Source: Pseudomonas sp. HR96 (GTDB lineage Bacteria > Pseudomonadota > Gammaproteobacteria > Pseudomonadales > Pseudomonadaceae). Taken from it: a stretch of 64,000 bases of DNA. Made by a program: the position numbers and the translations under genes. Under the pieces are notes generated by a model. It saw nothing but the letters and a program-made list of their open reading frames with translations. It was not told where the DNA came from and did not search any database. The first letter of the stretch is position 1, and every line of letters begins with the position of its first letter. The stretch covers positions 1,719,001-1,783,000 of the forward strand of contig NZ_CP139141.1 in assembly GCF_034059295.1 (NCBI RefSeq), in the 5' to 3' direction. This document shows positions 45,126 to 53,056 of the stretch, piece after piece.

Positions 45126-47915
45126 CTATTCCCAACTGCCGCCGCTGCCGATCCGGGCAAAGAACGTGAACGGCATGTTTGCGCTGACCGCCTCGCTGTA
45201 GCGATCCTGCTCCAGCGGGCCCAGCGCGTCGTCCGCGCGGGGCAGGGTGACGTAGTCGCACAATTCGCGCAGTTGGCTCAAGGCCGGCAACTGGGTGTCG
45301 ATCACATCATTGAGCAGCCCCGGTCCGGTCATGTAGTTCAGCTGCCGGGCATAGCGCTGGTGTGCCGGCAGGTCGACCTCGGCCTTGGGGCGCTGGTTGT
45401 AGAAATCCGGATTGGCCCGGTAGCGCGCCAGCATTTCATTGGAGATATCGTCCAGCACCGGGTTGCCAGCATGGCTGCCCAACAGGCTGCTGTTGAACTT
45501 GACCTTCATGCCCAGGCGCTCGTCCGACACCGGGAAGGACACCAGCAGGCCACGCTCGTCGGCGACCAGGGCCAGTTCGTCGATGTGCATGGCCGGCCCT
45601 TGCCCCGGGACGTCGATGCCGAGCGCGAGGATCTCGTCGTCGCAGTCCATGTACAGGCCGCCTTCCCATTTGAGCAGCCGGTAGCGCAGGATGTCGCTGG
45701 CCGAGGCTTCGTTGATGGCCACGCCACCATTGCCGTCCAGCGCCGCCTGGTACTGGGCGTAGTAGTCGCTGGCCTGGAACGCCTTGAAGCCTTCCTGGGC
45801 CTCCAGTTCGACGATCTCCAGCGAGGGCGCCACGGCCTTGATCTTCGCCGAATTGATGGCGAACATTTCTGGCGACTGTGATGAGAGAAACAGCCGGTGT
45901 TCGAACGTGCTGTTCTTGAGCCGCTGCGCATTCTTCGCCAGGGTGCTCAGATACGGCTCGCCCATCTCGCGCTGGCCGACCCACAGGCAGGAAACCTTCT
46001 TCGGCACGGGCGTTGCGCCAACGGGATGCATGGCAGGGTAATCGACAGGCAGGCGCAGGCGGGAGCCCAGCGCGCGCAGCGTACTCATGCGCTGTTCGTC
46101 GGTCACTTCACGGTCAAGATCGGTCAGCCGGACCATCGAATCCTCGCTAGCGGCGGACGCTGCGCGTTCGGCCGGCGCAATGTAATAGGCGCCGACCGGC
46201 CCGTTGCCCGACACCAGGCGAAAGGCGTTGCGCTCGATGTCGTATTCCACCATCGCCAGATAACCGCCAATGGTGCATTGCAGCTTGTCCAGTTCGCCTT
46301 TCATCGAAGGGATGCGCTGCACCGCACCGGCCAGCTGTGGGTCGGCCCCGGGGAGCGTGTCGACCAGATTCATGTCGCGAAAGAAGGGCTCCAGTTCTGC
46401 CAGTTCGCCTTGCAGTTGCGGCGGGGTCAAAGGGCTCAGCGGATAGCCGAGCTGGCCATTGATGCGGCGCGGGCTGACGAACCCGGGGCGCTTGATGCTG
46501 AACAGCTCCGGGGCCTTGCTCACCACGCCGTGCAGCAGAGGCAGGGCGTTGAGCAGGCCGAACACCTGGCCTTCGATGCCTTCCAGACGGTCCTGCTGGT
46601 TCCTGGCTTCGAGCACCTGGTCCAGCGCCAGGCCGAATTGCGCCACGCCGCCCAGCGCCAACAGCACTGCCAACTCCGGTGCCAGCACTGCCAATGGGGT
46701 GAGCATGTTCATCGCGGTGCCGACGTAGCCGCGCCACTTGGCCTTGGTGACCCGGGCGTCGGTGGTAATGACGAATTCGGCGTCGTCGGTAGAGCGTTTG
46801 CGATAGCGGTTGGCCAGGGCCAGAAAAACGTCGCCGTCGATCGGCGGGGTGTATTCGCCGTCCTTGTAGTTCAGGGTATGCGCCGGCTCCCACACGCCGC
46901 TGGTGGCAAAACCGGCATAGTGGTTAGGGTCCAGCAGGTGCGGTTCGGGGTACAGGCCCAGGCCTGTCAGGGCGTTTTCCACGCCGCTGAAGTCCGTGCC
47001 GGTAGGCAGGTCGGCGAGGCGGAAATGGCCCTTGAGCGATTCGCGCTTGTCGCTGCTCTGGCATTGGCTGGCGAACCAGTTTTTCATCGCTGCCTCGTCG
47101 ACGAACTCGTGCAACGGCGACGAGTTGCCGGGGATGTACAGCAGCACCAGGCCGCTGGCGTTGTTGCGCAGGTACAGGATGTCGGTGCTGGGGTAGCCGT
47201 ACACGTCCAGCGCCGACACCTGCACCACCTCATTGCGCCGACTGCGCTGGCCCAGGCTGCTCCAGGTCGGCTTGGGTTGCACGCCCGCCACCTGCCAGGC
47301 CAGCGCCTGGCCGGCCTGACTCAGGCTGCCCTGCTGAACCTGCCGGTTGCAGGCCGTCAGGAACGCTGCCTTCAGGGCGACGCGGTAATGCTCCAGGCCT
47401 GTGGCCCAGAAGTCGTGCAGGCTGGCCTTGTAGGGGGTGAGGAAGTCCAGTTCCCAGATGAAGCGCTGAAAGTCCTCGGCGGGGATCTGCACATGGTTGT
47501 CGGCACCGTAGTGCTCGGCGCCGGTCTGCCGATACAGGCCGTTGTAGATCTGATAATCGGCGCCGTACTTGAACAGCCCGCGCATCTTCAGCGCCGTGGC
47601 CGGGGTGATCGGCACCGGCGGCGGGTCGCCGGCCCAGCCTTCATGCAGCACGGCGCCGATCAGGTCATTGCTCGACTCGCCTTGCCAGTTGCCCAGCAAG
47701 GCCTGGGTCAGGGTCATTTTCGCGGCGACCACGCCGACCCAGTGCTCGCCCTGGCGCTGGTAGTGCAAGGTCACCGCATCGACCTTGTCGGGGTCCAGCG
47801 CCAGCCTGCGGCCCTTGGCCCACTGGCGCACGGCATCAGCTGCAGCCCGGTCCGGGCGGGGGAAGGTTTTCAGGGTGTTGGCGAGAAAGGTGCGGGTGTC
47901 TTGATTGCTGGGCAT
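45126..47915 (-). CDS. Putative glycosyltransferase toxin with DUF6543-like N-terminal region
   Basis: A 929-residue protein. The N-terminal half resembles DUF6543/dermonecrotic-toxin N-terminal regions (DILYLRNNASGLVLLYIPGN, SPLHEFVDEAAMKNWF). A hydrophobic stretch (MLTPLAVLAPELAVLLALGG) lies in the middle. The C-terminal part, about residues 650-880, resembles the TcdA/TcdB (GT44) and DXD sugar-binding transferases: CLWVGQREMG, then ASASDILRYRLLKWEGG and the DXD motif MDCDDE at 757-759. No signal peptide. ATG 47915 has AAGGAC upstream, as does the protease gene 87 bases downstream. Known relatives glycosylate host GTPases, but substrate and secretion route here are unknown. A self-targeted role is possible but no immunity gene is seen. 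Confidence 0.8.
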   Translation of the reverse strand: MPSNQDTRTFLANTLKTFPRPDRAAADAVRQWAKGRRLALDPDKVDAVTLHYQRQGEHWVGVVAAKMTLTQALLGNWQGESSNDLIGAVLHEGWAGDPPPVPITPATALKMRGLFKYGADYQIYNGLYRQTGAEHYGADNHVQIPAEDFQRFIWELDFLTPYKASLHDFWATGLEHYRVALKAAFLTACNRQVQQGSLSQAGQALAWQVAGVQPKPTWSSLGQRSRRNEVVQVSALDVYGYPSTDILYLRNNASGLVLLYIPGNSSPLHEFVDEAAMKNWFASQCQSSDKRESLKGHFRLADLPTGTDFSGVENALTGLGLYPEPHLLDPNHYAGFATSGVWEPAHTLNYKDGEYTPPIDGDVFLALANRYRKRSTDDAEFVITTDARVTKAKWRGYVGTAMNMLTPLAVLAPELAVLLALGGVAQFGLALDQVLEARNQQDRLEGIEGQVFGLLNALPLLHGVVSKAPELFSIKRPGFVSPRRINGQLGYPLSPLTPPQLQGELAELEPFFRDMNLVDTLPGADPQLAGAVQRIPSMKGELDKLQCTIGGYLAMVEYDIERNAFRLVSGNGPVGAYYIAPAERAASAASEDSMVRLTDLDREVTDEQRMSTLRALGSRLRLPVDYPAMHPVGATPVPKKVSCLWVGQREMGEPYLSTLAKNAQRLKNSTFEHRLFLSSQSPEMFAINSAKIKAVAPSLEIVELEAQEGFKAFQASDYYAQYQAALDGNGGVAINEASASDILRYRLLKWEGGLYMDCDDEILALGIDVPGQGPAMHIDELALVADERGLLVSFPVSDERLGMKVKFNSSLLGSHAGNPVLDDISNEMLARYRANPDFYNQRPKAEVDLPAHQRYARQLNYMTGPGLLNDVIDTQLPALSQLRELCDYVTLPRADDALGPLEQDRYSEAVSANMPFTFFARIGSGGSWE

Positions 47916-48008
47916 TGGCTCTGTCCTTGGATAGGCACCGGGAGTGGTGCGCCGCCATGATCGGCAGGGCGAGGGGGGGTGCAGCGGTAGATAGTGCTCG
48001 GTCAGTGG

Positions 48009-48119
48009 ATCAAACCGGCCTGGCGGCCTCTCGGGGGCTCTGCGCCCTCCCACATGTTGGAGTGCCAGCGGTCAATGTGGGAGGGGTGCAACCCCGAGAG
48101 GCCGCAAGGCCGGTTTGCC
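48009..48119. repeat. REPIN: two inverted REP elements upstream of the toxin gene
   Basis: Left arm 48010-48054 (CAAACCGGCCTGGCGGCCTC ... CCCTCCCACA) and right arm 48073-48119 (TGTGGGAGGGG ... CGCAAGGCCGGTTTG) are inverted copies. The same family occurs inside the array at 19.2-20.0 kb and at 41.4 kb. It fills most of the gap between flhB2 and the toxin gene. Confidence 0.85.
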
Positions 48120-48121
48120 AT

Positions 48122-48436
48122 TCAACGAGGCGTCACATCCTTCTCGATCCCAACCTGCGGCTCGACGAAGCCCTGGGGGAATTTGCCCTTCAGGCGCCAG
48201 GCGAAGGCGATGATCTCGGCGATGACCCGGTACAGCTCCTGGGGAATGCTGTCGCCCAGCTCCAGGCGAGCGAGCATTTTCACCAGCTCGGCGTTCTCGT
48301 AGATGGGCACTTCGTATTCGCGGGCAATGGCGAGGATGGCTTCGGCCAGCTCGGCGTCGCCCTTGGCGGTCAGGGTCGGGGCCTGGTGGCCGTCGTAGCT
48401 CAAGGCAATGGCCTGGCGAGGGGCGCGGTCGGTCAT
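48122..48436 (-). CDS. Stand-alone FlhB C-terminal domain protein (FlhB2/FlhX-like)
   Basis: A 104-residue protein matching the cytoplasmic C-terminal domain of FlhB that lies after the NPTH autocleavage site: it begins near AIALSYDGHQAPTLTAKGDA and continues EYEVPIYENAELVKMLARLELGDSIP. It has no membrane segments and no NPTH. Such proteins (FlhX in Helicobacter, YlqH in Bacillus) can in part replace the cleaved FlhB domain. It overlaps the FliK-like gene by four bases. Distinct from the full flhB at 24.8 kb. Confidence 0.93.
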   Translation of the reverse strand: MTDRAPRQAIALSYDGHQAPTLTAKGDAELAEAILAIAREYEVPIYENAELVKMLARLELGDSIPQELYRVIAEIIAFAWRLKGKFPQGFVEPQVGIEKDVTPR

Positions 48437-50049
48437 GCGGTTTCGTCCACCCAGCGTTGTTCGAGGCGAGTGCGCGGGCCGCGCGGGGGGATGCCCTGAT
48501 GGCAGTTCAGCTCGCTGACGTTGAGGCCGCAGTCGAGCAGGCGGGCGCGCAGCGTGCCCAGTTGCGCGGCGATCAGCTGGGCGGTGCTCGGCTGTTCGGC
48601 CCACAGGTCGCTGGACACCACGCCGTGCAGCAGCTGTGCCTGAACCTGCAGCGGGCCCAGCGGGGCCAGGTCGAAGGCCAGTTCCAGGCGCCAGAGCTTG
48701 TGCTGGGTCTGCGCCGGCGCCGGGCGTTCGTTTTCCCGGCGCGGCGGCGCCTCGTCGTCGCGCAGGTCTTCGCGTTGCAGCTTGACCTGCAAGGGCACGA
48801 TGTCCTGCAGGTTGCGCATGGGGATTTCCAGCTGCCAGGTGGTCTGCACGCGGCCCTGGGGGTTGATGCCGGTCTGTTCCAGGCTGGAAAGCTGATGACT
48901 CTGCAGGCGCGAGATGGCCGCGCTGGCCAGGCGCAGCAGGTGTTCGATGTCACCTTCGCCATCGCCTTCGGCGAGCAGTCGCTCGGGCAGCGGAAAGCCG
49001 ACCGGCTCGGGCTTGGCGCCGACCTGGCCGAGCATGCCCAGGGCGTTGCGCACATAGCCCGGCAGCCCCTGGGCCAAGGCATTGACAGCGTTATTCGGTG
49101 CTGCCGGGTTGAAGCTGCTGGCCGCAGGCAGCAGTGGCGTCAGCTGGGCGATCAGGCGCAGCAGGCCGGTCTTCAGGTCGACCGGCTGGCTGGCAGCCTG
49201 GCCGGCGAGCAAGGCCGGCTCCATGAACACGCCGCTGCCCTGCAACGCCTGGGCGAGAGCTTTTGGATTGGCCATGTCGGGCAGCTCGGGCAGGCTGGCC
49301 AGTAGCGTTTGCAGGCTGTCCTGGACGTCGGCGGGCAGCACCATATCGGCCTGTTGCAGGGCGGCCAGGCCCGCCAGCATCGACGGCAGCGAGGCCTGGC
49401 GGCCTTGTTGCGCCGCCAGCTGCTGGGTCAGCGCCAGTTGATCGAGGCGCCCGCTGAGGGGCACGAACTGCAGCTGCTGGCTGCCCTGCACCTGGGCACT
49501 GAGCAGGCTGCCCAGGCGCAGCGGCTGCGGGCTGTCGAGGGTCAGCACGGCGCCGGCCTGGGCGCTGTTGAGCAGGCTGACCAGGGCTCGATAGACCGCC
49601 GGTTGGCCATTGGCCTGGGGCAACAGCTGGCTGGTCAGGACCTTGCCTTGCAGCAAGGTGCCGACCGGCAACTTGCTGGTGTCCAGTTGCACCAGGGCGC
49701 TGACCGCATCGCTGCGCGCCTGCTGCACGGTGACCGCCAGGGTGCTGCTGGTCGGCTGGCTGACGGTCAGCGCGGTACCGGGCAGCAGCGGCTGGGGGCT
49801 GCTGGTCTTGACCGTAGTCTGCTGGCCGCTGGCCAAGGTCACCTGCAGGAGCAATTCGAAGGCTTGACCGGCCTGCTTGAGGGTCAGCACCTGGGCCGGC
49901 GCGGTCTGGTCGCTGGGGACCACGGCTTCGGGTTGCAACAGCTGAAGCAGGTCGCCCGTGGCGGCGGCGTTGCGCGCAGCCGTGGCCAGCGCGGGGGGCA
50001 CGGCCGCGGCGCCGGAGGGTGGCGAAAGGCTGGTTATTTCACTTGTCAT
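48433..50049 (-). CDS. Second FliK-like hook-length control protein
   Basis: A 538-residue protein rich in Gln, Leu, Ala and Ser, with a C-terminal Flg_hook (FliK-C) domain (LWRLELAFDLAPLGPLQVQAQL, LGTLRARLLDCGLNVSELNC). The order FliK-like then FlhB-like, with ATGA overlap, mirrors the ylqG-ylqH pair of Bacillus. ATG 50049 is used; an in-frame TTG three codons earlier is unlikely. It lies divergently from ccmA. It may act with the FlhB2 partner on export switching; no functional evidence is in the sequence. Confidence 0.85.
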   Translation of the reverse strand: MTSEITSLSPPSGAAAVPPALATAARNAAATGDLLQLLQPEAVVPSDQTAPAQVLTLKQAGQAFELLLQVTLASGQQTTVKTSSPQPLLPGTALTVSQPTSSTLAVTVQQARSDAVSALVQLDTSKLPVGTLLQGKVLTSQLLPQANGQPAVYRALVSLLNSAQAGAVLTLDSPQPLRLGSLLSAQVQGSQQLQFVPLSGRLDQLALTQQLAAQQGRQASLPSMLAGLAALQQADMVLPADVQDSLQTLLASLPELPDMANPKALAQALQGSGVFMEPALLAGQAASQPVDLKTGLLRLIAQLTPLLPAASSFNPAAPNNAVNALAQGLPGYVRNALGMLGQVGAKPEPVGFPLPERLLAEGDGEGDIEHLLRLASAAISRLQSHQLSSLEQTGINPQGRVQTTWQLEIPMRNLQDIVPLQVKLQREDLRDDEAPPRRENERPAPAQTQHKLWRLELAFDLAPLGPLQVQAQLLHGVVSSDLWAEQPSTAQLIAAQLGTLRARLLDCGLNVSELNCHQGIPPRGPRTRLEQRWVDETA

Positions 50050-50227
50050 TGACGGCAAACCTGTCGAAATGGCGTTCTCGGGCCAACGCCGAACGTCGGC
50101 GCCAAAGGCGCGAACGTCTGATTGCTGAAAAGTGACGCGTGGTTTGTATACAGATTCATGGCAGTATATCGGCCTGCGAACACCAGACTTGAATGACCCT
50201 TTTTTTACGCATCAAGGCAGTTTTTTT

Positions 50228-50854
50228 GTGATTGGTTCTGCACCCGCCGCCCTCCTTCAAGCCAACGCCCTGACCTGCGAGCGTGACGGCCGCCTGCTCT
50301 TCGAAAACCTTGACCTGTGTTTGTGCCCCGGTGACATGCTGCAGGTCAGTGGCCCCAACGGCAGCGGCAAGACCAGCCTGCTGCGCCTGCTCGCCGGCTT
50401 GATGGCGCCAGCCGCCGGCAGCGTCGACCGGCCCGCCGGCGAGGCCCAGGCGGGGCTGTTGTGGATCGGCCACGCCGCCGGCATCAAGGAGCTGCTGAGT
50501 GCCGAGGAAAACCTCGCCTGGCTGGCGGCGCTGCACCGCCCGGCCGCGCGCGCGGCGATCTGGCAGGCGCTGGCCGCCGTGGGCCTGCGCGGTTTCGAAG
50601 ACGTTGCCTGCCATGCGCTTTCGGCCGGCCAGCAGCGGCGGGTGGCGCTGGCCCGGTTGTATCTGGACAGCGCGGCCTTGTGGATTCTCGACGAGCCGTT
50701 CACCGCCCTGGACAAGCAGGGCGTCGCCCAGCTCGAGGAGCACCTGGCGCGCCATTGCGAAAACGGCGGCGTGGTGGTGCTGACCACCCACCATAGCCTG
50801 GGCCTGATGCCGCCCGGTTATCGCGAGCTGGACCTGAGCGGGGCACGGCCATGA
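50228..50854 (+). CDS. ccmA: Cytochrome c maturation ATPase CcmA
   Basis: ABC ATPase of the CcmABCD complex that releases holo-CcmE. The 208-residue protein has Walker A ([16 protein letters not shown]), signature ([14 protein letters not shown]) and Walker B ([12 protein letters not shown]). GTG 50228 is the preferred start, about where the family begins; the upstream in-frame extension to 50132 has no family support. Four-base overlap with ccmB. Confidence 0.95.
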   Translation: MIGSAPAALLQANALTCERDGRLLFENLDLCLCPGDMLQVSGPNGSGKTSLLRLLAGLMAPAAGSVDRPAGEAQAGLLWIGHAAGIKELLSAEENLAWLAALHRPAARAAIWQALAAVGLRGFEDVACHALSAGQQRRVALARLYLDSAALWILDEPFTALDKQGVAQLEEHLARHCENGGVVVLTTHHSLGLMPPGYRELDLSGARP

Positions 50855-51519
50855 GCGTGTTTCTCCTGCTGTTGCGTCGCGAGGCCCTGCTGCTGGCCCG
50901 CCGCCCGGCCGAGCTGGCCAACCCCTTGGTGTTCTTCGCCATCGTCATCGCTTTGTTTCCCCTGGCCGTGGGCCCCGAGGCGCAGCTGCTGAGCACCTTG
51001 TCGCCGGGGTTGATCTGGGTTGCCGCGCTGCTCGCGGTGTTGCTGTCGCTGGACGGCCTGTTTCGCAGCGACTTCGAGGACGGCTCGCTGGAGCAACTGT
51101 TGCTGTCGCCGCATCCGCTGGCCTGGCTGGTGCTGGCCAAGGTGCTGGCGCACTGGACGTTTTCCGGCCTGGCGCTGGTCGTCGTCTCGCCCGTGCTGGC
51201 GGTCATGTTGGGCTTGCCAGCGGCGAGCATCCCGGTATTGTTGGCATCCCTGCTGTTGGGCACACCGGTACTGAGCCTGCTCGGTGCGGTCGGCGCGGCG
51301 CTGACAGTGGGGCTCAAGCGAGGCGGGCTGTTGCTCGCGCTACTGATCCTGCCTCTATACATTCCGGTCCTGATCCTCGGTAGCGGTGCCCTGCAGGCAT
51401 CGCTACAAGGCCTGCCGACCACAGGTTACCTGCTCTGGCTGGGTAGCCTGACCGCGCTGGCGGTCACCCTGACACCCTTTGCTATCGCAGCCGGCCTGAA
51501 AATCAGCGTCGGCGAATAA
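50851..51519 (+). CDS. ccmB: Cytochrome c maturation membrane protein CcmB
   Basis: Permease-like partner of CcmA in the heme-handling ABC complex. The 222-residue protein has six hydrophobic segments ([40 protein letters not shown]) and the conserved [20 protein letters not shown]. Start overlaps ccmA. Confidence 0.96.
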   Translation: MSVFLLLLRREALLLARRPAELANPLVFFAIVIALFPLAVGPEAQLLSTLSPGLIWVAALLAVLLSLDGLFRSDFEDGSLEQLLLSPHPLAWLVLAKVLAHWTFSGLALVVVSPVLAVMLGLPAASIPVLLASLLLGTPVLSLLGAVGAALTVGLKRGGLLLALLILPLYIPVLILGSGALQASLQGLPTTGYLLWLGSLTALAVTLTPFAIAAGLKISVGE

Positions 51520-51565
51520 CCTGGACCGGCCGCACAGACGGCTCGCCAGAAACGGGATGTGCCTG

Positions 51566-51604
51566 ATGAAAAGCAGCATTTTTATGAAAAGCAGTATTTT
51601 ATGA
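51566..51604 (+). CDS. 12-codon mini-ORF coupled to ccmC
   Basis: ATG 51566 opens [12 protein letters not shown] and stops at TGA 51602-51604, overlapping the ccmC ATG as ATGA. It is built from near-copies of the first bases of ccmC (ATGAAAAGCAG at 51566 and 51584, ATGAAGAGCAG at 51601). It lies in the only gap of the ccm operon. Whether it is translated is unknown. Confidence 0.4.
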   Translation: MKSSIFMKSSIL

Positions 51605-52389
51605 AGAGCAGCACGTTCAACTGGACCTGGTTCCACAAGCTCGGCTCGCCCAAGTGGTTCTACGGCATCAGCGGTCGCCTGCTGCCCTGGCTGTCTGGTG
51701 CTGCAGCGCTGCTGATCGGCATCGGCGTGGTCTGGGGCCTGGCGTTCGCGCCGCCCGACTACCAGCAGGGCAACAGCTTTCGGATCATCTACATCCACGT
51801 GCCGGCGGCCATGCTTGCGCAGTCCTGCTACGTGATGATGGCGGTGGCCGGGGTGGTCGGCCTGGTGTGGAAAATGAAGATCGCCGACGTCGCCATCCAG
51901 TGCGCCGCCCCGGTCGGTGCCTGGATGACTGCACTGGCACTGGCCACCGGAGCCATCTGGGGCAAGCCGACCTGGGGCGCCTGGTGGGTGTGGGATGCAC
52001 GCCTGACCTCGATGCTGATCCTGCTGTTCCTGTATTTCGGCCTGATCGCCCTTGGCCAGGCCATCAGCAACCGCGACAGCGCGGCCAAGGCCTGCGCAGT
52101 GCTGGCCATCGTTGGGGTGATCAACATCCCGATCATCAAGTTCTCGGTGCAGTGGTGGAACACCCTGCACCAGGGCTCGACGTTCTCGTTCACCTCCAAG
52201 CCCGACATGCCGGCCGAGATGTGGCTGCCGCTGCTGTTCACCGTGCTCGGTTTCTATTGCTTCTTCGGTGCCGTGCTGCTGCTGCGCATGCGCCTGGAAG
52301 TGCTCAAGCGCGAAGCGCGCAGCAGCTGGGTCAAGGATGAAGTACGCCAGGCGCTGGGCCAGCCCCAGGTCAAGGAGGTGGCGCCATGA
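51601..52389 (+). CDS. ccmC: Heme exporter/transfer protein CcmC
   Basis: Membrane protein that passes heme to CcmE. The 262-residue protein has six membrane segments and the tryptophan-rich WWD motif ([19 protein letters not shown]) with flanking periplasmic His residues. ATG 51601 begins [19 protein letters not shown]. Earlier in-frame codons are not likely starts. Overlaps ccmD by four bases. Confidence 0.96.
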   Translation: MKSSTFNWTWFHKLGSPKWFYGISGRLLPWLSGAAALLIGIGVVWGLAFAPPDYQQGNSFRIIYIHVPAAMLAQSCYVMMAVAGVVGLVWKMKIADVAIQCAAPVGAWMTALALATGAIWGKPTWGAWWVWDARLTSMLILLFLYFGLIALGQAISNRDSAAKACAVLAIVGVINIPIIKFSVQWWNTLHQGSTFSFTSKPDMPAEMWLPLLFTVLGFYCFFGAVLLLRMRLEVLKREARSSWVKDEVRQALGQPQVKEVAP

Positions 52390-52562
52390 CATTTGCTTCA
52401 TTCGGCGATTTCCTGGCCATGGGACACCATGGCCTGTACGTCTGGTCGGCCTATGGGCTGGGCCTGTTCGTCGTTGCCTTGAACATCGCCAGCCCGCTGC
52501 TGGCCCGCCGCCGTTACCTGCAGGAAGAGGCGCGTCGTCTGCGCCGGGAGAAGTCGCTGTGA
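52386..52562 (+). CDS. ccmD: Heme exporter subunit CcmD
   Basis: A 58-residue protein with one membrane segment ([20 protein letters not shown]) and a basic C-terminal tail ([16 protein letters not shown]), matching CcmD. It starts in ATGA overlap with ccmC and ends in overlap with the GTG of ccmE. Below the usual size cut-off of gene finders. Confidence 0.94.
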   Translation: MTFASFGDFLAMGHHGLYVWSAYGLGLFVVALNIASPLLARRRYLQEEARRLRREKSL

Positions 52563-53056
52563 ACCCGCTGCGCAAAAAACGCCTGATGATCATCCTCGGT
52601 CTGCTCGCCGGGGTCGCCGTTGCCGTGGGCCTGGCCTTGAGCGCCCTGCAACAGAACATCAACCTGTTCTATACCCCGAGCCAGATCGCCAGCGGCGAAG
52701 CACCGGCCGACACCCGTATCCGCGCCGGCGGCATGGTCGAGAAGGGCTCTTTGCAGCGCTCGACCGACTCGCTCGACGTGCGTTTCGTGGTCACCGACTT
52801 CAAGCATGAGGTCACCGTCACCTACCGTGGCATCCTTCCTGACCTGTTCCGCGAAGGGCAGGGCATCGTCGCCCTCGGCAAGGTCAACGCCGACGGCGTG
52901 GTGGTCGCCGATGAAGTGCTGGCCAAGCACGACGAGAAGTACATGCCGCCGGAGGTCACCAAGGCCCTCAAAGACAGCGGCAAGATGAGCGAGAGCGGCA
53001 AGACGAGCGACAGCACTGCCTTGCAGGGCGGCGAGCAGGTAGGGGCAGCGCGATGA
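52559..53056 (+). CDS. ccmE: Heme chaperone CcmE
   Basis: Periplasmic, membrane-anchored chaperone that binds heme covalently. The 165-residue protein has an N-terminal anchor ([20 protein letters not shown]), an OB-fold, and the heme-binding His124 with Tyr128 in [11 protein letters not shown]. The GTG at 52559 overlaps the ccmD stop. Tail rich in Ser/Lys. Confidence 0.96.
   Translation: MNPLRKKRLMIILGLLAGVAVAVGLALSALQQNINLFYTPSQIASGEAPADTRIRAGGMVEKGSLQRSTDSLDVRFVVTDFKHEVTVTYRGILPDLFREGQGIVALGKVNADGVVVADEVLAKHDEKYMPPEVTKALKDSGKMSESGKTSDSTALQGGEQVGAAR

Noticed and set aside
45897..47960. 687-codon plus-strand frame opposite the toxin gene
   Set aside because: The minus frame has recognisable toxin motifs and a ribosome site; the plus frame is low in motif content and Gln/Arg/His-rich.
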